Source: Mesorhizobium metallidurans STM 2683
GTDB taxonomy: Bacteria > Pseudomonadota > Alphaproteobacteria > Rhizobiales > Rhizobiaceae
Assembly: GCF_000350085.1 (NCBI RefSeq)
Contig: NZ_CAUM01000023.1
Coordinates: 1-64,000, forward strand
Length of the DNA stretch: 64,000 nt
Direction of reading: 5' to 3'
Shown here: in pieces, positions 44,795 to 52,867 of the stretch
Layout of the letters: each line of letters opens with the position of its first letter
How positions within the stretch are numbered: position 1 is the first letter of the stretch
Notes under the pieces: model-generated
The model's input: the letters and a program-made list of their open reading frames with translations, nothing else
Databases searched by the model: none
Told to the model about the DNA's origin: nothing
Made by a program: the position numbers and the translations under genes

Positions 44795-44845
44795 GATTCC
44801 TGTTGGAAGCAACGGGCAGAGACAGCATCAGAATCGGAACCGAGC

Positions 44846-45862
44846 ATGACTTCAGCGCAGGACAGGCCCGTCAGGGTGGCAATGGTTGGCCTCGGCTGGT
44901 GGGGCCGCAAGATGGTGGCGGTGCTGGAGGGCGCCAGGGCGCATCTCGACGTGGTCTGCGCCGTCGAACCCGCGCCCGGCGCCGAAGATTTCTGCGCCGA
45001 CCATGGCCTCAAGCTGACCGTGGAATACGCCGACGCCCTGAAGAATCCCGATGTTGAAGCCGTCATCCTGGCGACGCCGCATTCGCTGCACGAACAGCAG
45101 ATCGAAGATGCGGTGGCGGCGGGCAAGCATGTCTTTTGCGAAAAGCCGCTGGCGATGACCAAGGCCGGTGCGGAAAAGGCGGTGGCGTTGTGCAGAGAGG
45201 CAGGTCTTGTTCTCGGCATGGGGCATGAGCGGCGCTTCGAGCCGCCGATCGCCGGCATGCTGTTGGCGGCCGCCGATGGCCGCCTCGGCCGCATCCTGCA
45301 GGTCGAGGCGAATTTCAGCCATGACAGATTCCTCGGCCTCGATCCATCGAACTGGCGGCTGAACGCCAGGCAGGCGCCGGCGGCGGGCATGACCGCGACC
45401 GGCATCCATCTGACCGATCTTTCGGCGAAGCTGCTCGGGCCGGCGCGCGATGTCCGTGTCGCCTGCGAGAACCTGGCGTCGCAGATCCCGCAAGGCGATA
45501 CGCTGAGCGCGCATATCCGCTTCCATGGCGGTGGCACGGCCTATGTCTCGGCGACGCTCGCCACGCCCTTCGTCTCGCGCTTTGCCGTGTTCGGCACCAA
45601 GGGCTGGATCGAGGTGCGCGACAAGGCCCATGTCGAGGCGCCGGCCGGCTGGGTGGTCACCAGCGCCGCGACCGGCACGCCGATCGAAGTGGAAGAGGTC
45701 GGCCCGGCCGAACCGGTGCGCGACAATCTGGTGGCCTTTGCCGCGGCGGTGCGCGGCCGTCAGGCCTATCCGATCACCGGCGAGGACATGATCAACAACA
45801 TCGCCATCCTCGAAAGCATCATCAAGTCGGCGGCGACCGGAATGGTCGAGACGGTCGGCTGA
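44846..45862 (+). CDS. Gfo/Idh/MocA family oxidoreductase (paralogue of 54547-55545)
   Basis: A 338-residue protein. Rossmann motif VAMVGLGWWGRKM (10-22), VILATPHSLHEQQ, the catalytic FCEKPLAMT (about 98), GHERRFEPP, and the substrate-site stretch TATGIHLTDLSAKLLG. The same unusual blocks recur in the enzyme at 54547-55545, so the two are paralogues. The third family member in the window, at 9989-11050, is more distant. Members oxidise ring hydroxyls of sugars or cyclitols to ketones, or reduce them. Operon position suggests action on the CUT2 substrate. Confidence 0.87.
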   Translation: MTSAQDRPVRVAMVGLGWWGRKMVAVLEGARAHLDVVCAVEPAPGAEDFCADHGLKLTVEYADALKNPDVEAVILATPHSLHEQQIEDAVAAGKHVFCEKPLAMTKAGAEKAVALCREAGLVLGMGHERRFEPPIAGMLLAAADGRLGRILQVEANFSHDRFLGLDPSNWRLNARQAPAAGMTATGIHLTDLSAKLLGPARDVRVACENLASQIPQGDTLSAHIRFHGGGTAYVSATLATPFVSRFAVFGTKGWIEVRDKAHVEAPAGWVVTSAATGTPIEVEEVGPAEPVRDNLVAFAAAVRGRQAYPITGEDMINNIAILESIIKSAATGMVETVG

Positions 45863-45882
45863 ACGACAAGGGAGATATCGAA

Positions 45883-46860
45883 ATGCGCGCGCTGGTCTTT
45901 GAAACGCCGGACAAGCCTGTGATCGTCGACAGGCCGATGCCCGGCATCGGTGATGGCGAGGTCCTGATCAAGACCAGGACCGTCGGCATCTGCCATTCGG
46001 ATTACGAGCTGCTGGCGGGGCGCTACATCATCCCGATCTCCTATCCGGTGACGCCCGGCCACGAATGGTGCGGCGAGATCATCGAGGTCGGCCGCGGCGT
46101 CAAGGGCTGGAGCGTCGGCGACCGCGTCGTCGGCGAATGCGTGGTGCGCACGCCGGAGCGGCTGCACCATTTCGGTTTCTCGATGGATGGCGCCGACCGC
46201 GAGTATTTCTCCGTCAATCCGGACTGGCTGCACAAATTGCCCGAAGGCATCGACGACAAGCGCGCCTCGCTGATCGAGCCGTTCACCTGCGGCTTCTATG
46301 CGGTGCTGCGCTCGGGCGGCACCAATGCCAGCGAGACCGTGGTGATTTCGGGCGGCGGCACGATCGGGCTTGTCTCGGCCGCGGCCGCGATCGGCATGGG
46401 CGCACGCGTCATCGTCGTCGACCCGATCGCCCGCCGCCGCGAGGTGGCGCTGCGGCTGGGAGCGACTGAGGCCGTCGATCCGGCACAGGACGCCGTCGCG
46501 CAGGTCATGGAACTGACGGGCGGCAAGGGCGCCGATCTGGTGGTCGAGGCGTCCGGCCACGACGCCTCGCTTGCCAACACCTTCGAATTCGCCCGCGAGG
46601 ATGGCCGTGTCTCGATGGTCGGCATCAATATCGGCCGCAGGATCCCGGTCGAGCTCGGCACGATCCAGATCAAGAACCTGACCGTCAAGGGCTGCATCGG
46701 CTCGCCAGGCGTGTGGCCGGCGGCGATCCGTTTTCTGGAGCGGACCGGCATCGACCTGACACCGATCCAGACCCACACGTTCGGCCTCGACGAGGCCGTT
46801 GCCGCCTTCCAGCTCGGCAAGGATGCCGCCCAGTGCATCAAGGTCACGCTGACGGCCTGA
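45883..46860 (+). CDS. Zinc-type alcohol dehydrogenase, short form without structural zinc lobe
   Basis: A 325-residue medium-chain dehydrogenase. The catalytic zinc ligands are in GICHSDYELLAGRY (C37) and GHEWCGEIIEVG (H62, E63). The NAD loop is SGGGTIGLVSAAAA (about 155-168). After VGDRVVGECVV the usual four-cysteine lobe is missing and the protein is about 20 residues shorter than threonine/sorbitol dehydrogenases. It follows the Gfo/Idh/MocA gene by 20 bp. Acts presumably on a secondary alcohol in the same pathway. Confidence 0.85.
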   Translation: MRALVFETPDKPVIVDRPMPGIGDGEVLIKTRTVGICHSDYELLAGRYIIPISYPVTPGHEWCGEIIEVGRGVKGWSVGDRVVGECVVRTPERLHHFGFSMDGADREYFSVNPDWLHKLPEGIDDKRASLIEPFTCGFYAVLRSGGTNASETVVISGGGTIGLVSAAAAIGMGARVIVVDPIARRREVALRLGATEAVDPAQDAVAQVMELTGGKGADLVVEASGHDASLANTFEFAREDGRVSMVGINIGRRIPVELGTIQIKNLTVKGCIGSPGVWPAAIRFLERTGIDLTPIQTHTFGLDEAVAAFQLGKDAAQCIKVTLTA

Positions 46861-46879
46861 AACAAGGGAGAAGAACCAC

Positions 46880-47179
46880 ATGTCCGAGCAATTGACCGTC
46901 GTCGCGCATCTCGTCGCCAGGCCGCACAAGATCGATGAGACGAAGAAATTCCTGCTGTCGCTCATCGATGCGACCCGGGCGGAGCCAGGCTGCATCGACT
47001 ACGATCTGCACCAGGACGACGACAGGCCGGCCGAGTTCACCTTCTATGAAAACTGGAAGAACCGGGCGGAATGGGACAAGCACATGGAGACGCCGAACCT
47101 GCATGAGTTCGCCCGCCGCGCCGACGAACTGTTCGCGGTGCCGCCGCACATCCGGCTGATGACGATGATCAGCAAATAG
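46880..47179 (+). CDS. ABM-domain (YgiN-like) monooxygenase
   Basis: A 99-residue antibiotic-biosynthesis-monooxygenase-fold protein. Characteristic segments are TVVAHLVARPHKIDETKKFLLSLIDATRAEPGCIDYDLHQ and FTFYENWKNRAEWDKHMETPNLHEF. Small ABM proteins act on quinones or as cofactor-free oxygenases, and many remain uncharacterised. The AGGGAGAAG site and 19-bp gap place it in the operon. Its presence among dehydrogenases hints that a quinone- or enediol-like intermediate arises; that is inference. Confidence 0.86.
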   Translation: MSEQLTVVAHLVARPHKIDETKKFLLSLIDATRAEPGCIDYDLHQDDDRPAEFTFYENWKNRAEWDKHMETPNLHEFARRADELFAVPPHIRLMTMISK

Positions 47180-47197
47180 TTTTCGGAGAGGCCCTTC

Positions 47198-47917
47198 ATG
47201 GCAAAGCTTGATGGAAAGATAGCGCTGGTCAGCGGCGCGGCGCAGGGCATCGGCCGCGCGGTCGCCGAACTCTTTGCCGAGGAAGGCGCCACCGTCTATG
47301 CCGGCGACGTCAAGCCGGTGAAGCCGGCCAAGGGCATCGAGGCGCTGACGCTGGACGTCTCCAGGCCGGACGATTGGGAAAAGGCGGTCGAGACGATCCT
47401 CGCCCGGCACGGCAAGCTCGACATACTGGTCAACAATGCCGGCATCGTGCGCGCCTATGAGCAGCTCATGGAAACCGATCTCGACGCCTGGAACGCGGTC
47501 GTTGCCGTCAACCTCACCGGCAGTTTTCTCGGCATCAAGGCGGTGCTGCCGGCCATGCGCAAGGCCGGCAAGGGCTCGATCGTCAACTTCTCGTCGATCT
47601 GGGGCAGTGTCGGGGTCGCTGGCGCTGCCGCCTACAATGCCGCCAAGGGCGGCGTGCGCAACATGACCAAGAATGCCGCGGTGACCTACGCGCCCGAAAA
47701 CATCCGCGTCAATTCGGTTCATCCCGGGCTGATCCGCACGCCGCTCGTCGAAGCGCAGCCGGACGACATGAACGCCGGCATCATCGCGCAGACGCCGATG
47801 GGCCGGATGGGAACGCCGCGTGAGGTGGCCAATGGCTGCCTGTTCCTGGCGAGCGACGATTCATCGTTCATCACCGGCAGCGAGCTGGTGATCGACGGCG
47901 GCTACCTGGCGCAGTAA
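47198..47917 (+). CDS. SDR-family oxidoreductase
   Basis: A 239-residue SDR. SGAAQGIGRA (12-21), AGDV after beta-2, LVNNAGIVR, SSIWGSVGVAGAAAYNAAK as active site, and GSELVIDGGYLAQ at the end, similar to the SDR at 42104 (VDGGYTTQ). It follows the ABM gene by 18 bp. Third SDR of this operon. Confidence 0.85.
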   Translation: MAKLDGKIALVSGAAQGIGRAVAELFAEEGATVYAGDVKPVKPAKGIEALTLDVSRPDDWEKAVETILARHGKLDILVNNAGIVRAYEQLMETDLDAWNAVVAVNLTGSFLGIKAVLPAMRKAGKGSIVNFSSIWGSVGVAGAAAYNAAKGGVRNMTKNAAVTYAPENIRVNSVHPGLIRTPLVEAQPDDMNAGIIAQTPMGRMGTPREVANGCLFLASDDSSFITGSELVIDGGYLAQ

Positions 47918-47945
47918 GGCGCGCCGCGTTCAGACGCGATGCGCC

Positions 47946-47975
47946 TCGCTACGTGCTTTTGGGCGACATACAGTA
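47946..47975. repeat. Partial copy of the 50-bp rhizobial repeat module
   Basis: This stretch resembles the second half of the units at 37117-37166 and 63651-63700 (CGCTACG-GCTTTTG-GCGACAT). It is degraded and lies between the SDR and cupin genes. Confidence 0.55.
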
Positions 47976-47988
47976 GCGGAGGATTGAA

Positions 47989-48384
47989 ATGAATGTGACC
48001 AATGCAAGGATCGAACCGACCATCGAACATGGCGGCACATGCCACACCTATTTCATGGTGCCGAAGGAAGCGATGCGCGCCGAGACCGAAGGCTCCTATC
48101 TCGAATATGTCTCGGAGTTCGAGATAGCGGCCGGTTCGCATCTGGAGCCGCACCGGCACAACACGCATGAATTCTACTATGTGCTGAAGGGCCGCGCGCT
48201 GATGCAGATCGGCACTGAGAAGCGTGAGGTCGCGCCCGGCGACCTGATCCACATTCCGCCAAACGCCGTGCACACGATCGCGCCTGTCGGCGATGCGCCG
48301 CTGCGCGCGCTGGCCTTCGCCGCGAGTTTCCTGCCACCGGGCGGCGCCGGCGGCGAAGCCGAAAAAGCCGAGTTGCCCGGCTGA
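47989..48384 (+). CDS. Single-domain cupin protein
   Basis: A 131-residue beta-barrel cupin. Motif 1 is GSHLEPHRHNTHEFYYVLKG (metal ligands H-x-H and E) and motif 2 is PGDLIHIPPNAVHTI (third histidine). Such cupins can be sugar isomerases, lyases or small-molecule sensors. The last gene of the importer/oxidoreductase run, closed by an intrinsic terminator 45 bp later. Function not assignable. Confidence 0.87.
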   Translation: MNVTNARIEPTIEHGGTCHTYFMVPKEAMRAETEGSYLEYVSEFEIAAGSHLEPHRHNTHEFYYVLKGRALMQIGTEKREVAPGDLIHIPPNAVHTIAPVGDAPLRALAFAASFLPPGGAGGEAEKAELPG

Positions 48385-48428
48385 CAGGCGCCCGCCGTTT
48401 CCCTCCTTGCAAATTCCTCCCAGGACCT

Positions 48429-48459
48429 GGCTCCGCTACGCAAGTAGCGGGCCTTTTTT
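48429..48459 (+). terminator. Intrinsic terminator after the cupin gene
   Basis: CCGCTAC-GCAA-GTAGCGG (48433-48450) extended by GGC/GCC and followed by TTTTTT. It is the clear end of the operon that begins at 37379. Confidence 0.8.
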
Positions 48460-48487
48460 CTGGAGCCTCGGGCAAGGCCTCACCGGG

Positions 48488-48502
48488 GTTTCATATTGAG
48501 AA
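48488..48502. promoter_or_regulatory. Palindromic operator candidate, site 6
   Basis: GTTTCATATTGAGAA, 74 bp before the Old Yellow Enzyme start. Matches the family found at 20722, 22727, 34870, 34949 and 37181. Confidence 0.5.
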
Positions 48503-48576
48503 TCATTGCGCATGCCTTGCCCGTCCAGCTTTGGCATGGTCCGGCATGTTGGCGGCGCAAGGGAGGAAAATTTGGA

Positions 48577-49695
48577 ATGACGAGTGCTCTGTTTTCGCCG
48601 ATCTCGCTCAGAGCGCTGACCTTGCCGAACCGCATCGTCGTGTCGCCTATGTGCCAGTACAATTCGGTCGACGGTTCGGCCACGGATTGGCACATATTGC
48701 AGCTTGGCCAGTTCTCGCTGGGCGGCTCCGGCGGGCTGGTGATGACCGAGGCCACCCATGTCAACATGACTGGCCGGATCACGCTGAAATGCGCGACCTT
48801 GTGCACCGACGACAATGAGCGGGCGCTGAGGCGGATCATCGATTTCTGCCGGCAATATGGCGTCGCCAAGCATGGCATCCAGCTCGGCCATGCCGGCCGC
48901 AAGGGATCGACGCTGCCGCCGGCGCTCGGCGGCAAGCCGCTGACGAAAGAGCAAGGCGCCTGGCAGACGGTGGCGCCTTCGGCGCTCGCCTATGATCAGG
49001 GCTGGCATGTGCCGCGGGCGATGACGCTGGACGACATCGCGGAGGTCAAGGCGGACTACGTCGCCGCGGTCGGCCGTGCCGAACGCATCGGCTACGATCT
49101 GATCGAACTGCATGCCGGCCACGGCTACCTCATGCACCAGTTCCTGTCGCCGCTGTCGAATATGCGGACCGACGTCTATGGCGGCAGCCTCGAAAACCGT
49201 GTGCGGCTGGTACTCGAAACTTTCGAGGCAGCGCGGGCCGCCTGGCCACAGGACAAGCCGATGGGCGTGCGCGTCTCCGCCACCGACTGGGTGGATGGGG
49301 GCTGGACCATCGAGGATACGATCGTGCTAGCTGGGGAATTGAAGGCGCTCGGCTGCGACTATATCGACGCGTCCAGCGCAGCGCTTGATCCGCGCCAGAA
49401 GATCGCGCTTTCCCCCGGCTATCAGGTGCCCTTCGCCGAAGCGGTGCGGCGCGAGGCCGGTATCCCGACGATGGCGATCGGGCTGATCACCGGCGTGCGG
49501 CAGGCCGAAGAAATCATCGCCAGCGGCAAGGCCGACTTCGTCTGCATGGCGCGCGGTGCAATGTGGGATCCGCGCTGGGCCTGGCATGCGGCCGAGGAAC
49601 TGGACGCCGAGGCGCCTTATGCGCCGCGCGCCATGCCGGCTCATCCCAACGCGCGGACCTCCGTGTTCCCGAACCGGCAGAAGCCGGCTGCCTGA
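48577..49695 (+). CDS. NADH:flavin oxidoreductase, Old Yellow Enzyme (YqjM/XenA type)
   Basis: A 372-residue FMN barrel. SPMCQYNS near residue 24 carries the thermophilic-like OYE cysteine. Substrate histidines and FMN contacts are in QLGHAGRKG and ELHAGHGYLMHQFLSPLSN, and the C-terminal FVCMARGAMWDPRWAW is typical. These enzymes reduce activated C=C bonds with NAD(P)H. The ATG at 48577 follows GGGAGGA. It is transcribed alone, behind its own operator candidate, after the cupin terminator. Shared control with the CUT2 operons would tie it to the same pathway. Confidence 0.92.
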   Translation: MTSALFSPISLRALTLPNRIVVSPMCQYNSVDGSATDWHILQLGQFSLGGSGGLVMTEATHVNMTGRITLKCATLCTDDNERALRRIIDFCRQYGVAKHGIQLGHAGRKGSTLPPALGGKPLTKEQGAWQTVAPSALAYDQGWHVPRAMTLDDIAEVKADYVAAVGRAERIGYDLIELHAGHGYLMHQFLSPLSNMRTDVYGGSLENRVRLVLETFEAARAAWPQDKPMGVRVSATDWVDGGWTIEDTIVLAGELKALGCDYIDASSAALDPRQKIALSPGYQVPFAEAVRREAGIPTMAIGLITGVRQAEEIIASGKADFVCMARGAMWDPRWAWHAAEELDAEAPYAPRAMPAHPNARTSVFPNRQKPAA

Positions 49696-49706
49696 GCTCC
49701 GCTCCG

Positions 49707-51233
49707 TTAGCCGGCTTTCTGAGAAACGTAGAGATCCCTATAGGTCTCGCGCAGAACATTCTTCTGCACCTTGCCCATCGTGTTGCGCGGCAATTCGTCG
49801 ACAAAGATCACCTGCTTCGGGTGCTTGTATTTGGCGATCCGCCCGGCGACGGCGCCGACGATATCGGCAGCGGTAACGACTGAGCCCGGCGCCCGCACCA
49901 CGATCGCGGTGACGCCTTCGCCGAAATCCGGATGGGTGACACCGATGACGGCACTTTCGCTGACGCCTGCAAGGGCGTCGATCTCGCTCTCGACTTCCTT
50001 CGGATAGATGTTGTAGCCGCCGGAGATGATCAGGTCTTTTCCCCGCCCGGCGATGTGGACATAGCCGTCGGCGTCGATCAGGCCGAGATCGCCGGTGATG
50101 AAGAAGCCATCATCGCGGAACTCGGCCCTGGTCTTTTCCGGCATGCGCCAATAGCCGGAAAAGACATTGGCGCCTTTCACCTCGATCATGCCTACTTCGC
50201 CCTGGGCAAGCGGCCCGCCGCCGTCGGGATCGGCGATGCGCAGTGCGACGCCGGGCAAGGGGAAGCCGACCGTGCCGGCGCGCCGCTCGCCGTCATAGGG
50301 GTTCGACGTGCTCATGTTGGTCTCGGTCATGCCGTAGCGCTCAAGGATCGAATGGCCGGTGCGTTCGCGCCAGGCCTTGTGCGTCTCGGCAAGCAGCGGC
50401 GCCGATCCGGAGATGAACAGGCGGATGTTCTTTGCCGCCTGGCCGTTCAAGCCGTCCTGCTGCAACAGGCGCACGTAGAAGGTCGGCACGCCCATCAGCG
50501 CCGTGGCGCGCGGCAGCAGCGAGACGATGCGGGCTGGGTCGAATCTGGTTTCGAACAGCATCGAGGCGCCGGCCATCAGGATGACATTGGTGGCGACGAA
50601 CAGGCCATGCGTGTGGAAGATCGGCAGCGCATGGATCAGTACGTCGGCGCTGGTGAAACGCCAGTGGTCGACGAGCACCCTTGCATTCGAGGTGAGGTTT
50701 TCATGGCTGAGCATGGCGCCTTTCGAGCGGCCGGTCGTGCCCGACGTGTAGAGGATCGCCGCCAGATCGTCCGGTCCGCGCGCCACGTCATGGAAATCCG
50801 CAGACTGGCGCGAGGCCTGGTCGATCAGCGAGCCTTCGCCGTTGCGGCCGAGCGTCACGGTCGTGGCGCCCGATGCCTGCGCCAGCGGTTCGATATCGGC
50901 TGCCCTCTGGGGGTCGCAGACGACCAGGCGCGGTTCGGCATCGCCGAAGAAATAGCCGAGCTCGGTCAGCGTATAAGCGGTGTTGAGCGGCAGGAAGACG
51001 GCACCGGCGCGCAGGCAAGCGAGATAGAGCAAGACCGCCTCCGGGCTCTTCTCGACCTGGACGGCGACGCGGTCGCCCGGTTCGACGCCCAGTTGCAGCA
51101 GCGCGTGCGCCAGTTGCGCCGACCGGGCCAGCATGTCGCCATAGGTGAGCGAGCGCCCGTCATCTGTCTCCATCAAGAGCCGCCCTGGCGCCGGCATCCG
51201 GGCGCGAAACGCATCGAACAAATGATTGCTCAT
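49707..51233 (-). CDS. matB: Malonyl-CoA synthetase
   Basis: A 508-residue acyl-adenylate-forming enzyme. The ATP loop is YTSGTTGRSKGA (about 160-171), with RYGMTETNMSTSNP (about 300), and the hinge/C-domain motifs FITGDLG, GRGKDLIISGGYNIYPKEVE and PRNTMGKVQKN with the adenylation lysine. RYGMTETNM and the gene next to it identify MatB, which makes malonyl-CoA from malonate, ATP and CoA. The ATG at 51233 follows GGAGAG. It lies downstream of matA with a repeat pair between them. No malonate transporter gene is visible here. Confidence 0.92.
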   Translation of the reverse strand: MSNHLFDAFRARMPAPGRLLMETDDGRSLTYGDMLARSAQLAHALLQLGVEPGDRVAVQVEKSPEAVLLYLACLRAGAVFLPLNTAYTLTELGYFFGDAEPRLVVCDPQRAADIEPLAQASGATTVTLGRNGEGSLIDQASRQSADFHDVARGPDDLAAILYTSGTTGRSKGAMLSHENLTSNARVLVDHWRFTSADVLIHALPIFHTHGLFVATNVILMAGASMLFETRFDPARIVSLLPRATALMGVPTFYVRLLQQDGLNGQAAKNIRLFISGSAPLLAETHKAWRERTGHSILERYGMTETNMSTSNPYDGERRAGTVGFPLPGVALRIADPDGGGPLAQGEVGMIEVKGANVFSGYWRMPEKTRAEFRDDGFFITGDLGLIDADGYVHIAGRGKDLIISGGYNIYPKEVESEIDALAGVSESAVIGVTHPDFGEGVTAIVVRAPGSVVTAADIVGAVAGRIAKYKHPKQVIFVDELPRNTMGKVQKNVLRETYRDLYVSQKAG

Positions 51234-51244
51234 GTATCTCTCCA

Positions 51245-51293
51245 GAGCATGATGCCGAAAAGTGTGAAGCGGTTTTCGCACGACATCATGCTC
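51245..51293. repeat. Imperfect palindromic repeat upstream of matB
   Basis: GAGCATGATG at 51245-51254 pairs with CATCATGCTC at 51284-51293, with inner GAAAA/TTTTC pairing. This is a common rhizobial intergenic repeat form and directly abuts the matB ribosome site. Confidence 0.65.
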
Positions 51294-51309
51294 TATCCCT
51301 TTAGATTTG

Positions 51310-51360
51310 GAGCCGGATTCAGATTTCAGGTCGATTCGACCTGAAATCTGAATCCGGCTC
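51310..51360. repeat. 51-bp perfect palindrome at the matA stop codon
   Basis: The 25-base arm at 51310-51334 (starting GAGCCGGATTCAGATT) is exactly complementary to 51336-51360, with a single base between. The last base overlaps the matA stop codon. It would form a long hairpin in the matA-matB message or a cruciform in DNA. Confidence 0.85.
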
Positions 51361-52724
51361 TAGGGTTGGGCGGATCGACCAGGCGGCAAAAGCTGCGGCG
51401 CGGCCGGCCTCACTGCGGCTTTCGGCAGCAGGCGGCGCACGGTGGGTGCGGCCGCCACATCGTTTTTGGCAGCGAACAGCTCGTGGTTCTTCTCGATGTC
51501 GTCGAGCTTGTAGCGGTAATTGACCATCAGGCCATGCGCCTGCCGCAGAGCGCGGGGCGACAGGTCGCCGAAAAGGTTGATGCGCTCCAGCCGCGCGCCA
51601 TTGCCGAGATGGAACCGCGCGACCGAGTCGATGACCTTGCCGGAAGTGGTGCGGGCCTCGAGGAAATACTGCGCCGCCAGGGCAAGCAAGACCTCGCCTG
51701 CGCGGTCGCGCTGAGCGGCGTCCGCATGCCAGCCCTCGTTGGCGATAAGGTTCTGTGCCTCGGCGGCGGATGGGCTGGCCTGTTCGGCCAGCCAGCGGGC
51801 AAAACCCGGCACCGGCGACAGCGTGACGAAATCGGTCAGGCCGGGAAGGTCGCGGCGCAGATCCTCGACCACCTGCTTGATCAGGAAATTGCCGAAGGAA
51901 ATGCCGCGCAGCCCCTCCTGGCAGTTGGAGATGGAATAGAACACCGCCGTCGTCGCCTGCCGTGGCTGCACCGGCGGCCGTTCGTCGGCAAGCAGCTCGG
52001 CGATCGTCAACGGCATGGCGCGGGTGAGCGCGACCTCGACGAAGATCAGCGGCTCGTCGCCGAGCTGCGGATGGAAGAACGCATAGCAGAGCCGGTCGTC
52101 GGGCTCGATGCGGCGGCGCAGATCGTCCCAGGTGTGGATGGCATGCACCGCTTCGTAGCGGATGATCTTTTCCAGGATGTTGGCCGGCGTCGACCAGTCG
52201 ATCCGCCGCAGCACCAGGAAGCCGCGATTGAACCATGACGACAGAAGATGCGTGAAGTCGGCATCGACGATGGCAAGGTCGGGCGATGTTGTCAGCCGGG
52301 CAAGCAGATCCTCGCGCATGCGCACCAATGTCTCGATGCCGCCGGGCGCCAGGTTCAGGCGGCGCAGCAGCTCCTGCCGGGCCGGTTCGGCGGCATCGTG
52401 CAAAGCGAGCGCGGTGTGATCGTCGGGCGCGTCGCGATAGGCATCAACGGCATCGGCAAGCCTGCCGTGATCGGTGCCGAAACGATCGCGCAGCACATGC
52501 AGGAAGGCCAGCCTGCCGTCGGCGTCGAGGGTGCGCCAGCGCTCGAGTATTTCGCGGGCATAGGCGACACCCGACGCTTCGCCCTGGCTGGAAAGCAGGC
52601 GCGTGCATAGACGTGCCAGGCTGTCGGCCGAGACCGGCTCGTCGCCGCGAACGAGGTTCAGCATCATCCGGCCGCGATCGGCGATGGTGTTCAGGAGATC
52701 AGCAAAAAAGAGGCTGCGGTCCAT
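51360..52724 (-). CDS. matA: Malonyl-CoA decarboxylase
   Basis: A 454-residue protein of the MLYCD family. An N-terminal helical domain (to about residue 175) is followed by the acetyltransferase-like catalytic domain with HAIHTWDDLRRRI, YAFFHPQLGDEPLIFVEVALT, FYSISNCQEGLRGISFGNFLIKQVVE and FHLGNGARLERIN, all hallmark blocks. It converts malonyl-CoA to acetyl-CoA. The ATG at 52724 is chosen over a TTG three bases upstream because GGGAG then sits nine bases away. With matB it forms a malonate-use pair. The SDR gene is divergent upstream across an AT-rich control region. Confidence 0.92.
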   Translation of the reverse strand: MDRSLFFADLLNTIADRGRMMLNLVRGDEPVSADSLARLCTRLLSSQGEASGVAYAREILERWRTLDADGRLAFLHVLRDRFGTDHGRLADAVDAYRDAPDDHTALALHDAAEPARQELLRRLNLAPGGIETLVRMREDLLARLTTSPDLAIVDADFTHLLSSWFNRGFLVLRRIDWSTPANILEKIIRYEAVHAIHTWDDLRRRIEPDDRLCYAFFHPQLGDEPLIFVEVALTRAMPLTIAELLADERPPVQPRQATTAVFYSISNCQEGLRGISFGNFLIKQVVEDLRRDLPGLTDFVTLSPVPGFARWLAEQASPSAAEAQNLIANEGWHADAAQRDRAGEVLLALAAQYFLEARTTSGKVIDSVARFHLGNGARLERINLFGDLSPRALRQAHGLMVNYRYKLDDIEKNHELFAAKNDVAAAPTVRRLLPKAAVRPAAPQLLPPGRSAQP

Positions 52725-52786
52725 CAATCCTGACTCCCGAAAAGGAGCCCCCTGAAGAGGTCCGGAAAGGCATCCAATAGAGATTT

Positions 52787-52832
52787 AAAATATCGATATA
52801 ACTTTGACATATCAATAAAAATCGCTAAAAAT
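52787..52832. promoter_or_regulatory. AT-rich promoter/operator motif between matA and the SDR gene
   Basis: It contains TATCGATATA (52791-52800) then TTGACATATCAA (52804-52815, TTGA-N4-TCAA) and ATAAAAATCGC. Nearly the same order recurs at 55941-55985. TTGACA could be a -35 element for the plus-strand SDR gene. A candidate site for the GntR regulator at 53662. Confidence 0.5.
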
Positions 52833-52867
52833 GGAGAAGAGATATCTTGACTGGAGGATCGCCTTTC

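Noticed and set aside
51245-51360. Intrinsic terminator between matA and matB
   Set aside because: The hairpins are strong but no T-run follows on the coding strand, and the elements have the form of genomic repeats.
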